From assembly GCA_903906365.1 (NCBI GenBank), contig CAIVKC010000029.1, positions 1 to 64,000 of the forward strand: a DNA stretch of 64,000 bases. Reading direction: 5' to 3'. Below the pieces are notes generated by a model. That model searched no databases, was not told the DNA's origin, and saw nothing but the letters and a program-made list of their open reading frames with translations. Of the stretch, positions 17,210-25,593 are shown piece after piece. Origin of the DNA: an uncultured Bacteroidota bacterium (GTDB lineage: Bacteria > Bacteroidota > Bacteroidia > Chitinophagales > Chitinophagaceae). Position 1 is the stretch's first letter, and every line of letters begins with the position of its first letter. The position numbers and the translations under genes were made by a program.

Positions 17210-17226
17210 GTCAGGTTTGTCCTGAC
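17210..17226. promoter_or_regulatory. Palindrome 2 of the AbiE promoter (candidate AbiEi operator)
   Basis: GTCAGG-TTTGT-CCTGAC repeats the arms of palindrome 1 exactly and ends 9 nt before the AbiEi ATG. The start-to-start distance between copies is 86 bp, about eight helical turns, so dimers on both could face the same side. A repressor here would block transcription or its start. Confidence 0.65.
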
Positions 17227-17235
17227 ATTGAAACT

Positions 17236-18057
17236 ATGAATAATAAATATATCTCAACGCAATCTAACGCACTTCTTTCCTATTTCCACGGACAGAACCA
17301 GAATTGCTTTGACTATTCTTTTGCAAATAAAGCCTTGCCTGACTCTAAAGCAAGTGCGGTACGAGAGCTACTCAGCGACATGACAAAGAGAGGTTTGTTG
17401 ATGCGGTTGAAAGAAGGCGTTTATTACATCATACCATATGAACAAAATGCGGAAACCTTTATGCCCGACTGGCATTTGATAGCAGCGCATTTGGTTAATG
17501 GTACCAAACACTATATCGGCTATTATTCCGCTTTGCAAATTCATAACCTCATTACTCAACCGTCACTGAAGGAACAAATCGTTGTATCAAAACAAATACG
17601 ACCATCGGAAATAAAAATCAAAGAAGTTCCCTTTCAATTCATCTATCACAACAAGAAACATTTTTTTGGTTCAAAGAAAATATGGATTGACAGTTTTAAT
17701 AAAGTATTGTGTTCCGACTTAGAGAAAACCTTTATTGATTGCTTATTCAAACCCGAATATGCAGGTGGCATTGTTGAAGTAGCAAAAGCAATCTATACTT
17801 CAAAAGACAAAATCAAATACGATACACTACTCGAATACGCCAAACAATTTGATTCGCAAGCAGTAATAAAACGATTGGGCTTTCTTTTACAAACACTAGA
17901 CATCAATACCCATATTATTAAGGAACTACAAAAAATTAAAACGGCCTCTTATGTAATGCTTGATACCGAATTGCCGAAAACTGGAAAGCGAATTAGCCGT
18001 TGGAGTATTCAGCAAAACTTGGAAACGGAAACGATTAAATCTGCTATTTACACATGA
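17236..18057 (+). CDS. AbiEi-type antitoxin (type IV toxin-antitoxin)
   Basis: The 273-residue protein has an N-terminal winged-helix segment (about 8-65, with AVRELLSDMTKRGLLMRLKEGVYYI) and an AbiEi-like C-terminal domain. Its stop overlaps the start of a nucleotidyltransferase toxin gene by four bases (ATGA), the classic AbiE arrangement. In studied systems AbiEi both represses the operon and counteracts AbiEii without forming a stable complex. Two palindromes upstream fit that repression. The AT-rich sequence and island position suggest horizontal transfer. Target phages cannot be inferred. Confidence 0.85.
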   Translation: MNNKYISTQSNALLSYFHGQNQNCFDYSFANKALPDSKASAVRELLSDMTKRGLLMRLKEGVYYIIPYEQNAETFMPDWHLIAAHLVNGTKHYIGYYSALQIHNLITQPSLKEQIVVSKQIRPSEIKIKEVPFQFIYHNKKHFFGSKKIWIDSFNKVLCSDLEKTFIDCLFKPEYAGGIVEVAKAIYTSKDKIKYDTLLEYAKQFDSQAVIKRLGFLLQTLDINTHIIKELQKIKTASYVMLDTELPKTGKRISRWSIQQNLETETIKSAIYT

Positions 18058-18857
18058 TTAGACCAGGAGAAATACAGCAAAAAGCAAATGCGCTTGGCGT
18101 TCGTGACCAGCAAATTGAAAAAGATTATATCCTTTCATGGATTCTGTTTGGCATTTCAAAACATGAGCAACTTTCTAAAGCAATCGTTTTCAAAGGTGGA
18201 ACAGTTTTAAAGAAGGTCTATTTTGAAGATTACCGTTTTTCGGAGGACTTAGATTTTACATTACAGAATGCCGAAATATCGATTGAGCAAATTTTTGCAT
18301 GGTTCAAAGAGGTTTTTGAATTCATAGAAGATGAAGCCAATATTCCGCTTGTTATCATTGACAATAATGAACACGAAGACGGAGGAATCAACTTTTACAT
18401 CAGTTATATTGGTCCGCTTGGCGGACAAGGAAACAACAAGAAAGTTAAAGTTGATATTTCACGCAATGAACAATTGATATTTCCTCCTGCATTGAATGAC
18501 GTTTTTATTAGTTATTCCGATTTGGAAGAACACCAATTGTTGTGTTATCCATTGGAAGAAGTGTTGGTAGAAAAAATGCGTTCGGTTATGCAGCGAATGC
18601 AAGCAAGAGATTTTTACGATATCTGGTATTTGTTGGAGGAACATGAAATGGATGTAGCTTTTTATTTGGTTGAATTTGAAGCCAAATGCAAAAGCAAAGG
18701 TTTACTACACACTGATTTTCCGAAAAAATTAGATGAGAGATTGCCGCAATACAAAGGCAGGTGGAAAAGCTCCATGAGAGATCAAATAAAAGACCTTCCC
18801 GACTTTGGCCAGGTGGAACGTGAAGCGCAACGACACCTTAAAAAATTGAAGTTGTAG
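18054..18857 (+). CDS. AbiEii-type nucleotidyltransferase toxin
   Basis: This 267-residue protein shows the AbiEii/MenT-type nucleotidyltransferase motifs: IEKDYILSW near residue 21, the nucleotide-binding FKGGT at 46-50 and the metal-binding FSEDLDFTL at 62-70, with a helical C-terminal half. Related toxins add nucleotides to tRNA acceptor ends or otherwise transfer nucleotides and stop growth during phage infection. All key residues (GG, DxD-like EDLD, Lys) are present, so it is probably active. It is translationally coupled to the antitoxin by an ATGA overlap. Confidence 0.9.
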   Translation: MIRPGEIQQKANALGVRDQQIEKDYILSWILFGISKHEQLSKAIVFKGGTVLKKVYFEDYRFSEDLDFTLQNAEISIEQIFAWFKEVFEFIEDEANIPLVIIDNNEHEDGGINFYISYIGPLGGQGNNKKVKVDISRNEQLIFPPALNDVFISYSDLEEHQLLCYPLEEVLVEKMRSVMQRMQARDFYDIWYLLEEHEMDVAFYLVEFEAKCKSKGLLHTDFPKKLDERLPQYKGRWKSSMRDQIKDLPDFGQVEREAQRHLKKLKL

Positions 18858-19407
18858 CAATACACTTTCAGTTTTCTTCTTACCATATAAGACTTATCCA
18901 TTCCGGTAGTTTTAAGATCTACTGTTTGAGATATAAAAAAAACACCGCTTCAAGCCCTTTTAACAAAGGCTGTGCTAACCAATAATTCAAATCATTCATT
19001 TTTTCGTCCAATGATTTATGTGGTGCCTTATGTCAAACTGGTGCAATATTCATATTCAGAATGAACCAAAAAGTTGCTTAACAGGTGGCGTTTTTTTTGT
19101 TCTAAATCCCTGCCAGGTTCTCAGCCAGGTTTTCATCAAAAATGGTTTAAAAGAGGTAAAGTATGAGAAATAAAGATCTTTTTTAATCTTATATCCTATT
19201 GATTATTCAATAAAAGAAAAGATATGGAATACCACCAGAAACCCTCTTAGTTAGGGCTGGGCATAAAAAAAGGGGTCTGAATAGACATTCAACCCCGTTT
19301 TAAAATCCAATATCCTATGAAAAACCGGTATAAAGGTAATTGATGCCGGTCAATAATGCAATACCATAAACTGGGGAGGCCGTTGTTTTTTTATACACAT
19401 AGGGGAA
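18858..19407. other. 550-bp AT-rich gene-free right flank of the island
   Basis: No ORF with protein-like character was found. Composition returns to GC-rich near 19390, so the right border of the acquired DNA lies within or just after this stretch. No copy of the tRNA-like left-border sequence was recognised. A terminator lies at 19264-19296. Confidence 0.5.
19264..19301. terminator. Terminator after the T9SS cargo gene
   Basis: GGGGT(C)TGAAT (19272-19282) pairs with ATTCAACCCC (19287-19296), one base bulged, loop AGAC. The minus strand continues in eight T and the plus strand in GTTTT. It fits best as the terminator of the minus-strand gene ending at 19408. Confidence 0.7.
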
Positions 19408-20031
19408 TTAGTTCTTGATAAGCTGCTCCATCCGGTCGGTTTTGTTTTCCTTGTCGGAGATGCGCAACAGGTAGGTCCCCTTTTCCAGCGCCGAAAGGTT
19501 GATGACCTGCAGCCCGGGCTGGATGGCCCTGCTCAGGCGCAGGGCTCCCATGGAACTGAGGACCTGAATATCGATGGCATGGTCACTTTGGATGATCAGC
19601 ATTTTGTCGACCGGGTTGGGATAGAACCGGAAGGAGGCGGCGGCAGAAGAGCTCTGGCGCAGGATTTTTGAATAGAGGACCTGGCCGCGCAGCCCCATGC
19701 GTTTTAGGCGGTAATAATTGGATCCGCCAAAAGGCGCGTTGTCGGAAATCTGGTAGCGGTTCTGGCCATTGATGCCGCGGATGGCGCCCAGCGTCTGGAA
19801 CTGCTGGTCATCGGTACTGTGTTCAATGATGAAGTAATCCCCTTCGGTCACGCTGTCCGCGGTCCATTCCAGCAGAATCTGTCCGCGCCCCTGCAGCTGG
19901 CAGGAAAAGCGAACGGCTGCCGAATCCACCGACTCCGCACGGACCGCACGGACCGTGTCCGGGGCCTCCTGGGCAGTGGCGTAACAACAACAAAGGCAAT
20001 AAGCCCCGATAAGCAGCAGTAACTCTTTCAT
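19408..20031 (-). CDS. Secreted protein with T9SS type A C-terminal sorting domain
   Basis: A signal peptide (about 1-20, ending YATAQ) is followed by a short fibronectin-like beta region (about 35-115) and a C-terminal T9SS sorting domain (about 130-207), recognisable from FRFYPNPVDKMLIIQS, GLQVINLSALEKGTYLLRI and the Lys-rich close. Such domains direct proteins through the type IX system, so this organism should possess T9SS. At 207 residues there is little room for an enzyme; it may be an adhesin-like or structural surface protein. It lies just right of the AT-rich island and has host-like GC content. Confidence 0.85.
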   Translation of the reverse strand: MKELLLLIGAYCLCCCYATAQEAPDTVRAVRAESVDSAAVRFSCQLQGRGQILLEWTADSVTEGDYFIIEHSTDDQQFQTLGAIRGINGQNRYQISDNAPFGGSNYYRLKRMGLRGQVLYSKILRQSSSAAASFRFYPNPVDKMLIIQSDHAIDIQVLSSMGALRLSRAIQPGLQVINLSALEKGTYLLRISDKENKTDRMEQLIKN

Positions 20032-20188
20032 GGTTCTGGGTTAGTAAGCAGACAGGATTCCATCATATGCAAAATATATGCCTGAACCGCAAAACGATAT
20101 AAATAATAAAAAATTTCTGCTGCAATGTTATAATGTTCTTAAAACTGAATTACCTTTTAAAACTCATTGACCAACCAAATCACTGCAT

Positions 20189-20641
20189 ATGTCAATCCGT
20201 AAAATGACCGGCAAAAAGCGTGTTGCCCTGGTAGCCCACGACAACAAAAAAAGCGAACTCATTGAATGGGCCGTTTATAACAAGGGCGCCCTGGCCATGC
20301 ACAAGCTCTTTGCCACCGGCACCACGGGCAAGCTCCTGGAAACGGCGCTGGGCCAGCCTGTAACCCGTTTTCTCTCAGGGCCACTCGGTGGCGACCAGCA
20401 GATAGGGGGTCGCATCGCCGAAGGCAAAATCGATGTCCTGATATTTTTCTGGGACCCGATGGAAGCCCAGCCCCATGACCCCGATATCAAGGCCCTGCTC
20501 CGGCTGGGTGTAGCCTGGAACATACCCATCGCCTGCGACCGGGCCACCGCCGATTTCCTGCTGACCAGCCCGCTGATGTATGAGGATTATGAAATCATCC
20601 TGCCCGACTACAGCCAGTACATAAAAAGAATGCAGAAATAA
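20189..20641 (+). CDS. mgsA: Methylglyoxal synthase
   Basis: The 150-residue protein matches MgsA over its length. Blocks include LVAHDNKK (phosphate binding), ATGTTG, SGPLGGDQQIG with the catalytic Asp, and FFWDPMEAQPHDPDIKALLRL followed by NIPIACDRATADFLL. The enzyme turns dihydroxyacetone phosphate into methylglyoxal and phosphate, a bypass that relieves sugar-phosphate build-up. Start ATG 20189 was chosen; ATG at 20204 is possible. It is divergent from the T9SS cargo gene. Confidence 0.96.
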   Translation: MSIRKMTGKKRVALVAHDNKKSELIEWAVYNKGALAMHKLFATGTTGKLLETALGQPVTRFLSGPLGGDQQIGGRIAEGKIDVLIFFWDPMEAQPHDPDIKALLRLGVAWNIPIACDRATADFLLTSPLMYEDYEIILPDYSQYIKRMQK

Positions 20642-20761
20642 ACCCGGCCGGCCGTTTCCTTAAAAAATTAACCCCGGACGCTATTTTGCCAATACTTTGT
20701 TTGTACATTCATGCCTGTCACCCTTACACATTTTTTTTCATCCCATAAACCCACCAACCCC

Positions 20762-22984
20762 ATGCGCAGATATGCACTCAGCCTCCTGGCCCTAGCCTGT
20801 ACCCTGGCTTCCTCCGGCCAGACCAGGACCCTGTCAGGATTCAGCGAAGCCGCCGCCAGGACGCAGTTCGCCCTGGAAGAAAAATTCGACAGCTACCTGA
20901 AGGCCTCCAACGTAGACCACCACATCAAAGAAATGTCGGCCCGCCCCCACCATGTGGGATCACCCGGCGGCCAGGCCGTGGCCGATTATATCCTGAACCA
21001 GTTCAAAAGCTGGGGCTACCAGGTCGAGATGGAAACCTTCTATGTACTGTTCCCCACGCCCAAAGAAAGACTGCTGGAGATGAGCGGCGCCGCCACCTAC
21101 AAGGCCCTGCTGAAGGAACCGGCCCTCAAAGAGGACGCCACCTCCGGCCAGTTTTCAGAGCAGCTGCCCACCTATAACTGCTGGTCGGCCGACGGAGATG
21201 TCACCGCCAGCCTGGTCTACGTGAACTACGGGCTGCCCGAGGATTATGATATGCTCGACCGCATGGGCATTGACGTAAAGGGAAAGATCGTCATCGCCAA
21301 ATACGGACGCTCCTGGCGCGGGATCAAACCCAAAGTGGCCCAGGAACACGGGGCCCTGGGATGCATCATCTACTCTGATCCCATGGACGACGGCTATTTC
21401 CAGGGTGATGTCTACCCCAAAGGCGCCTTCAAAAACGAGTACGGTGTCCAGCGCGGGTCGGTCATGGACATGCCCATATATCCCGGTGATCCGCTGACTC
21501 CGGGAACCGGCGCCACCAAGGAGGCTGTCAGGCTGGACCGAAAGGACGCCACCAACCTGCTGCATATACCTGTGCTGCCCATCAGCTACCACGATGCCGA
21601 ACCGCTGCTGCGTGCCCTGGAAGGACCCGTGGCGCCGGATGGCTGGAGGGGAGCCCTGCCCTTCACCTACCATGTCGGACCGGGAAAGGCCCAGGTTCAT
21701 CTCAAGCTCTCTTTTAACTGGGACATGAAGCCCCTCCACGATATCATCGCCCGCATGCCCGGCTCGGAACTGCCCGATGAATGGATCATCCGCGGCAACC
21801 ACCACGACGCCTGGGTCAACGGCGCCGGCGATCCCATCAGCGGACAGGCCGCGATGCTGGAAGAGGCACGCGCCTTCAGCGAACTGGCCCGCACGGGCTG
21901 GAAGCCCAAAAGAACCCTCATCTACTGTGCCTGGGATGGCGAGGAGCCGGGGCTGATGGGATCCACCGAATGGGCGGAGACCCATGAAGCGGAGCTGCAG
22001 CAGAAGGCCGTGGCCTACATCAACTCCGACGGCAACGGCCGGGGTTTTCTGGGAGCCGAAGGGTCCCATGCCCTGGAGCCCTTCATCAACGAAGTGGCGC
22101 GCGATGTGATCGATCCGGAAACCGGCATCAGCGTACTGAACCGCCGCCTGGCCGTGGACCTGGTCAACGGAAAAAACAAAAAGGAGCTGCTGGCCAAAAA
22201 GACCCTCTCCATCGGGGCCCTGGGCAGCGGGTCCGATTTTTCACCCTTCATCCAGCACATCGGCATTCCCTCCTTCAACCTGGGTTACGGGGGAGAGGAC
22301 CCGGGCGGGGAATACCACTCCATCTATGATTCCTACGACGACTACCGCCGTTTCAAGGACCCCTCCTTTATATATGGTGTGACCCTGGCCCAGACAGCGG
22401 GGCGCACCGCCATGCGCCTGGCCGATGCAGAGCTGCTGCCCTTTGATTTTACCAGCCTGAGCCGCACCATCAGCGGTTATGCCACCGAGCTCATGGCCTT
22501 CACCGACCAGCTGCGCGATGTTACGGCCCTGGAAAATCAGGTGATCCGGGAAAAATATTATGCCCTGGCCGGCGACCCCACGGTCCGGCTGCTGGCCCCG
22601 CCCGCCCGCCAGGAAGTTCCTTACCTGAATTTTTCTGACCTGCAAAATACCCTGCTCTCCCTGCAGCAGTCTGCAGCCAGGCTCTCGGCGGCCCTGGCCA
22701 AACCGGGACTGGCAGCCGGCAGACAGCTCCAGGTCAACCAGGCCCTCTACCGGGCCGAGCAGCAGTTGCTGACCCGCCAGGGGCTTCTGCGCCGCGGCTG
22801 GTACCGCCACAGCATTTATGCGCCGGGATTTTACACAGGTTACGGGGTAAAGACCCTGCCCGGCATCCGGGAAGCCATCGAACAGCGCAACTGGAAGGAG
22901 GCCCAGGAACAAATTGAAGTGGCAGCCGGGGTCATCCGGCAGTTCGCGGCCTACCTCGATTCGGTCACCCAGCTGGTTCCTTAA
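20762..22984 (+). CDS. M28-family peptidase, glutamate carboxypeptidase II-like, secreted
   Basis: I chose ATG 20762 (740 aa) because it opens a signal peptide (MRRYALSLLALAC, cleavage near SSGQ); the frame is also open from ATG 20711. An N-terminal segment with an inserted PA domain (about 140-250) precedes the M28 catalytic domain. Its metal ligands appear in NHHDAW, GDPISGQ, DGEEPGLMGS, NSDGNG and EYHSIYDSY. A C-terminal transferrin-receptor-like dimerisation domain (about 600-735) follows. Together these match the PSMA/glutamate carboxypeptidase II group, which trims C-terminal acidic residues from peptides. Location is periplasmic or extracellular. Confidence 0.93.
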   Translation: MRRYALSLLALACTLASSGQTRTLSGFSEAAARTQFALEEKFDSYLKASNVDHHIKEMSARPHHVGSPGGQAVADYILNQFKSWGYQVEMETFYVLFPTPKERLLEMSGAATYKALLKEPALKEDATSGQFSEQLPTYNCWSADGDVTASLVYVNYGLPEDYDMLDRMGIDVKGKIVIAKYGRSWRGIKPKVAQEHGALGCIIYSDPMDDGYFQGDVYPKGAFKNEYGVQRGSVMDMPIYPGDPLTPGTGATKEAVRLDRKDATNLLHIPVLPISYHDAEPLLRALEGPVAPDGWRGALPFTYHVGPGKAQVHLKLSFNWDMKPLHDIIARMPGSELPDEWIIRGNHHDAWVNGAGDPISGQAAMLEEARAFSELARTGWKPKRTLIYCAWDGEEPGLMGSTEWAETHEAELQQKAVAYINSDGNGRGFLGAEGSHALEPFINEVARDVIDPETGISVLNRRLAVDLVNGKNKKELLAKKTLSIGALGSGSDFSPFIQHIGIPSFNLGYGGEDPGGEYHSIYDSYDDYRRFKDPSFIYGVTLAQTAGRTAMRLADAELLPFDFTSLSRTISGYATELMAFTDQLRDVTALENQVIREKYYALAGDPTVRLLAPPARQEVPYLNFSDLQNTLLSLQQSAARLSAALAKPGLAAGRQLQVNQALYRAEQQLLTRQGLLRRGWYRHSIYAPGFYTGYGVKTLPGIREAIEQRNWKEAQEQIEVAAGVIRQFAAYLDSVTQLVP

Positions 22985-22994
22985 AAAAATACCG

Positions 22995-23024
22995 ATCCCT
23001 GCCAGCCGGCAGGGATTTTTTTTT
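22995..23024 (+). terminator. Rho-independent terminator after the M28 peptidase gene
   Basis: A perfect 9-bp stem (ATCCCTGCC/GGCAGGGAT, loop AGCC) is followed by eight further T, beginning 11 nt after the stop codon at 22984. Confidence 0.9.
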
Positions 23025-23076
23025 GCCCGGCGTCTGATGGTTTGAATTAATTTACAACCGTAAAAACGGGTCAGTT

Positions 23077-25113
23077 ATGGGATTTAACCTGCAATCATTT
23101 TATGAGCCTTCCGGGGACCAGCCCGAAGCCATACGCCAGCTCACCGAAGGGATCCTCTCGGGAGAAAAATACCAGACCCTGCTGGGGGTGACGGGGTCAG
23201 GAAAGACCTTTACGGTGGCCAATGTCATCCAGCAGGTCCAGAAACCGACCCTGGTGCTCACCCACAACAAGACGCTGGTGGCCCAGCTTTACGGGGAATT
23301 CAAACAGTTTTTCCCGGACAATGCGGTGGGCTATTTTGTCTCCTATTATGATTATTACCAGCCGGAGGCCTATATGCCCGTCAGCAATACCTATATTGAA
23401 AAAGACCTCGCCATCAACGAAGAACTCGACAAGCTTCGGCTGCAGGCCACCTCCCAGCTGCTCAGCGGCCGCCGGGACATCATCGTGGTGGCTTCGGTAA
23501 GCTGTATCTACGGCATGGGCAATCCCACCGATTACGAAAACGGCATCATCCGCATTCAGCAAAAGCAGGTGCTCTCGCGCCAGGGTTTCCTGCACGCGCT
23601 GGTCAATTCCCTCTACAACCGGAGCCAGGGCGATTTCGGGCGAGGTAGTTTCCGGGTGAAGGGAGACACCATCGACATCAATCTGCCCTATGCCGATTAC
23701 GGTTACCGCATCACTTTTTTCGGCGATGAGATTGAAGAGATCGAAAGCTTTGAAGTGACCAGCGGAAAGCGTATCGCCCTCATGGAAAATGCGGCCATTT
23801 TCCCGGCCAACCTTTACCTGGCACCCAAAGACATCCTCCAGCAGGTGCTCCGTGAGATCCAGGACGAGATGACCGCCCAGGTGGATTATTTCAAGGCGGC
23901 CGGAAAATACATTGAAGCGCAGCGTCTGAGCGAACGGGTCAACTATGACATCGAAATGATCCGTGAGCTGGGCTACTGCAGCGGCGTGGAAAACTATTCC
24001 CGTTTCTTTGACCGCCGCAAACCGGGCACCCGCCCTTTTTGCCTGCTGGATTATTTCCCCAAGGATTTCCTTTGTCTCATTGACGAAAGCCACCAGACCA
24101 TCCCGCAGGTCAGCGGCATGTACGGCGGTGACAGGAGCCGCAAGCTGGTGCTGGTGGACTATGGTTTCCGGCTTCCCAGCGCCCTGGATAACCGCCCGTT
24201 GAATTTCCATGAATTTGAAAACCTGCTCAACCAGACCATTTTTGTTTCAGCCACCCCCGGGGATTATGAACTCGAAAAAACGGGCGGGGTGGTGGTGGAA
24301 CAGGTGGTCCGGCCCACGGGGCTGCTGGATCCCCCCATTGAAATTCGCCCGAGCGTTAACCAGATCGACGACCTGCTTGATGAGATAGACAAGGTTGTCA
24401 AAAAAGGGGACCGGATCCTGGTGACCACCCTGACCAAGCGGATGGCAGAAGAAATGGATAAATATCTGCACCGCATCAACATCAAATCCAAGTATATCCA
24501 TTCCGAAGTCGATACCCTGGAAAGGGTTGAGATCCTCCGGCAGCTGCGCCTGGGCGATATCGACGTGCTGGTGGGCGTCAACCTCCTGCGCGAGGGACTC
24601 GACCTGCCGGAAGTGTCGCTGGTGGCTATCCTGGATGCCGACAAGGAAGGCTTCCTGCGCAACGAAAAGTCACTCACCCAAACGGCCGGCCGCGCCGCGC
24701 GCAACATTGACGGCCGGGTCATCTTCTATGCCGATAAGATGACCGAGTCCATGCAGCGCACCATCGATGAGACCAACCGGCGGCGGGAAAAGCAGATCCA
24801 GTATAACCAGCTCCATGGCATCACGCCCCGGACCGTGACCAAATCCCGCGAGCAGGTCTTCCAGCAAACTTCCGTGCTCGATATCAAAGGCTATGACCCG
24901 GCCAATCCCTATGCCGTGGCCCCGGACGGCGAACTGGTAACCAGCGCCGTGGTGGAGCAGACCGATTACCAGACCATCCCCCAGCTGGAAAAAGCCATTT
25001 CGCGTATTAAAAAAGAGATGGAAAAAGCGGCCCGGGACCTGGACTTCATGGAAGCCGCCCGCATGCGCGATGAGATGTTCCGGCTCAAAAAGGACCTGGA
25101 GGCCATGAAATAG
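23077..25113 (+). CDS. uvrB: Excinuclease ABC subunit B
   Basis: A complete 678-residue UvrB. It has Walker A GVTGSGKT (about 37-44), the DNA-threading beta-hairpin YYDYYQPEAYMP, the UvrA-contacting middle region, helicase motifs in DESHQTIPQ, GVNLLREGLDLPEV and QTAGRAARN, and the C-terminal UVR coiled coil (about 640-678) that binds UvrC. It verifies damage in nucleotide excision repair. It is preceded by a strong terminator and so has its own promoter. A 71-aa gene and polA follow on the same strand. Confidence 0.98.
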   Translation: MGFNLQSFYEPSGDQPEAIRQLTEGILSGEKYQTLLGVTGSGKTFTVANVIQQVQKPTLVLTHNKTLVAQLYGEFKQFFPDNAVGYFVSYYDYYQPEAYMPVSNTYIEKDLAINEELDKLRLQATSQLLSGRRDIIVVASVSCIYGMGNPTDYENGIIRIQQKQVLSRQGFLHALVNSLYNRSQGDFGRGSFRVKGDTIDINLPYADYGYRITFFGDEIEEIESFEVTSGKRIALMENAAIFPANLYLAPKDILQQVLREIQDEMTAQVDYFKAAGKYIEAQRLSERVNYDIEMIRELGYCSGVENYSRFFDRRKPGTRPFCLLDYFPKDFLCLIDESHQTIPQVSGMYGGDRSRKLVLVDYGFRLPSALDNRPLNFHEFENLLNQTIFVSATPGDYELEKTGGVVVEQVVRPTGLLDPPIEIRPSVNQIDDLLDEIDKVVKKGDRILVTTLTKRMAEEMDKYLHRINIKSKYIHSEVDTLERVEILRQLRLGDIDVLVGVNLLREGLDLPEVSLVAILDADKEGFLRNEKSLTQTAGRAARNIDGRVIFYADKMTESMQRTIDETNRRREKQIQYNQLHGITPRTVTKSREQVFQQTSVLDIKGYDPANPYAVAPDGELVTSAVVEQTDYQTIPQLEKAISRIKKEMEKAARDLDFMEAARMRDEMFRLKKDLEAMK

Positions 25114-25224
25114 CACAGAGGGGGCTTGCCGGCTGTATTATTTTCGCCGGCCGGACAATATTGGAGAGCAGGCCCTCGTTTCTAGGATGGTCTCGTTTAT
25201 TATAAAATCCAATATCCAATTACT

Positions 25225-25440
25225 ATGTCAAGCTCATACCGTAAGCTATTCAACCTGTTTGCACTTTCCGTGCTGGCACTGGCCGTATACCTCAATTTCC
25301 TGCACACCGAGGACGATCCCAATTACAGAAAAATCAATTCAACCAAATACCAGCAGGCCGTTATCGTGTCCAGGCAGAAAGCCGTGGCCCTGACAGAAAA
25401 CCCCAAGACATCCCTGGTCAAACAGGATAAAAAGAACTAA
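25225..25440 (+). CDS. Small single-pass membrane protein, 71 aa
   Basis: The protein starts MSSSYRKLFNLFALSVLAL and has one hydrophobic helix (about 8-26), followed by a polar, Lys-rich tail ending KQDKKN. It could be an inner-membrane anchored small protein or a poorly processed signal sequence. It lies between uvrB and polA and is closed off from polA by a strong terminator. The overlapping frame starting at 25187 is less likely. The family is not recognised. Confidence 0.55.
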   Translation: MSSSYRKLFNLFALSVLALAVYLNFLHTEDDPNYRKINSTKYQQAVIVSRQKAVALTENPKTSLVKQDKKN

Positions 25441-25489
25441 GGGCTTAACCCAGCCATTCCATAGTCAAATCAGTGTTCACCACAGGGGC

Positions 25490-25514
25490 TCCCTGTGGTT
25501 TTTTGTTGCAGCAG
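25490..25514 (+). terminator. Rho-independent terminator between the 71-aa gene and polA
   Basis: CCACAGGG/CCCTGTGG form an 8-bp stem with loop GCT, followed by six T. Confidence 0.9.
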
Positions 25515-25593
25515 GCCTGTGGAATTCCCTAACTTAGTAGCCTCGGCAGGTCAGCCGGTATTGTCGCCGGAGCCATGCCCTGATCCCCTGGTT

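Larger units (their letters stand above)
16640..17235. other. 595-bp AT-rich regulatory stretch between DUF4143 and abiE genes
   Basis: No gene was found. The region separates divergent genes and contains a long hairpin (16884-16930), two 17-bp palindromes before the AbiEi gene, and a separated inverted pair CCTTTCAT (17107-17114) / ATGAAAGG (17173-17180). A near-consensus -7 box TATTTTTC is at 17191-17198. Confidence 0.6.

Noticed and set aside
15050-19407. Possible CRISPR array, integrase or transposase in the AT-rich island
   Set aside because: No regularly spaced repeats and no recombinase-like frame were found on either strand.
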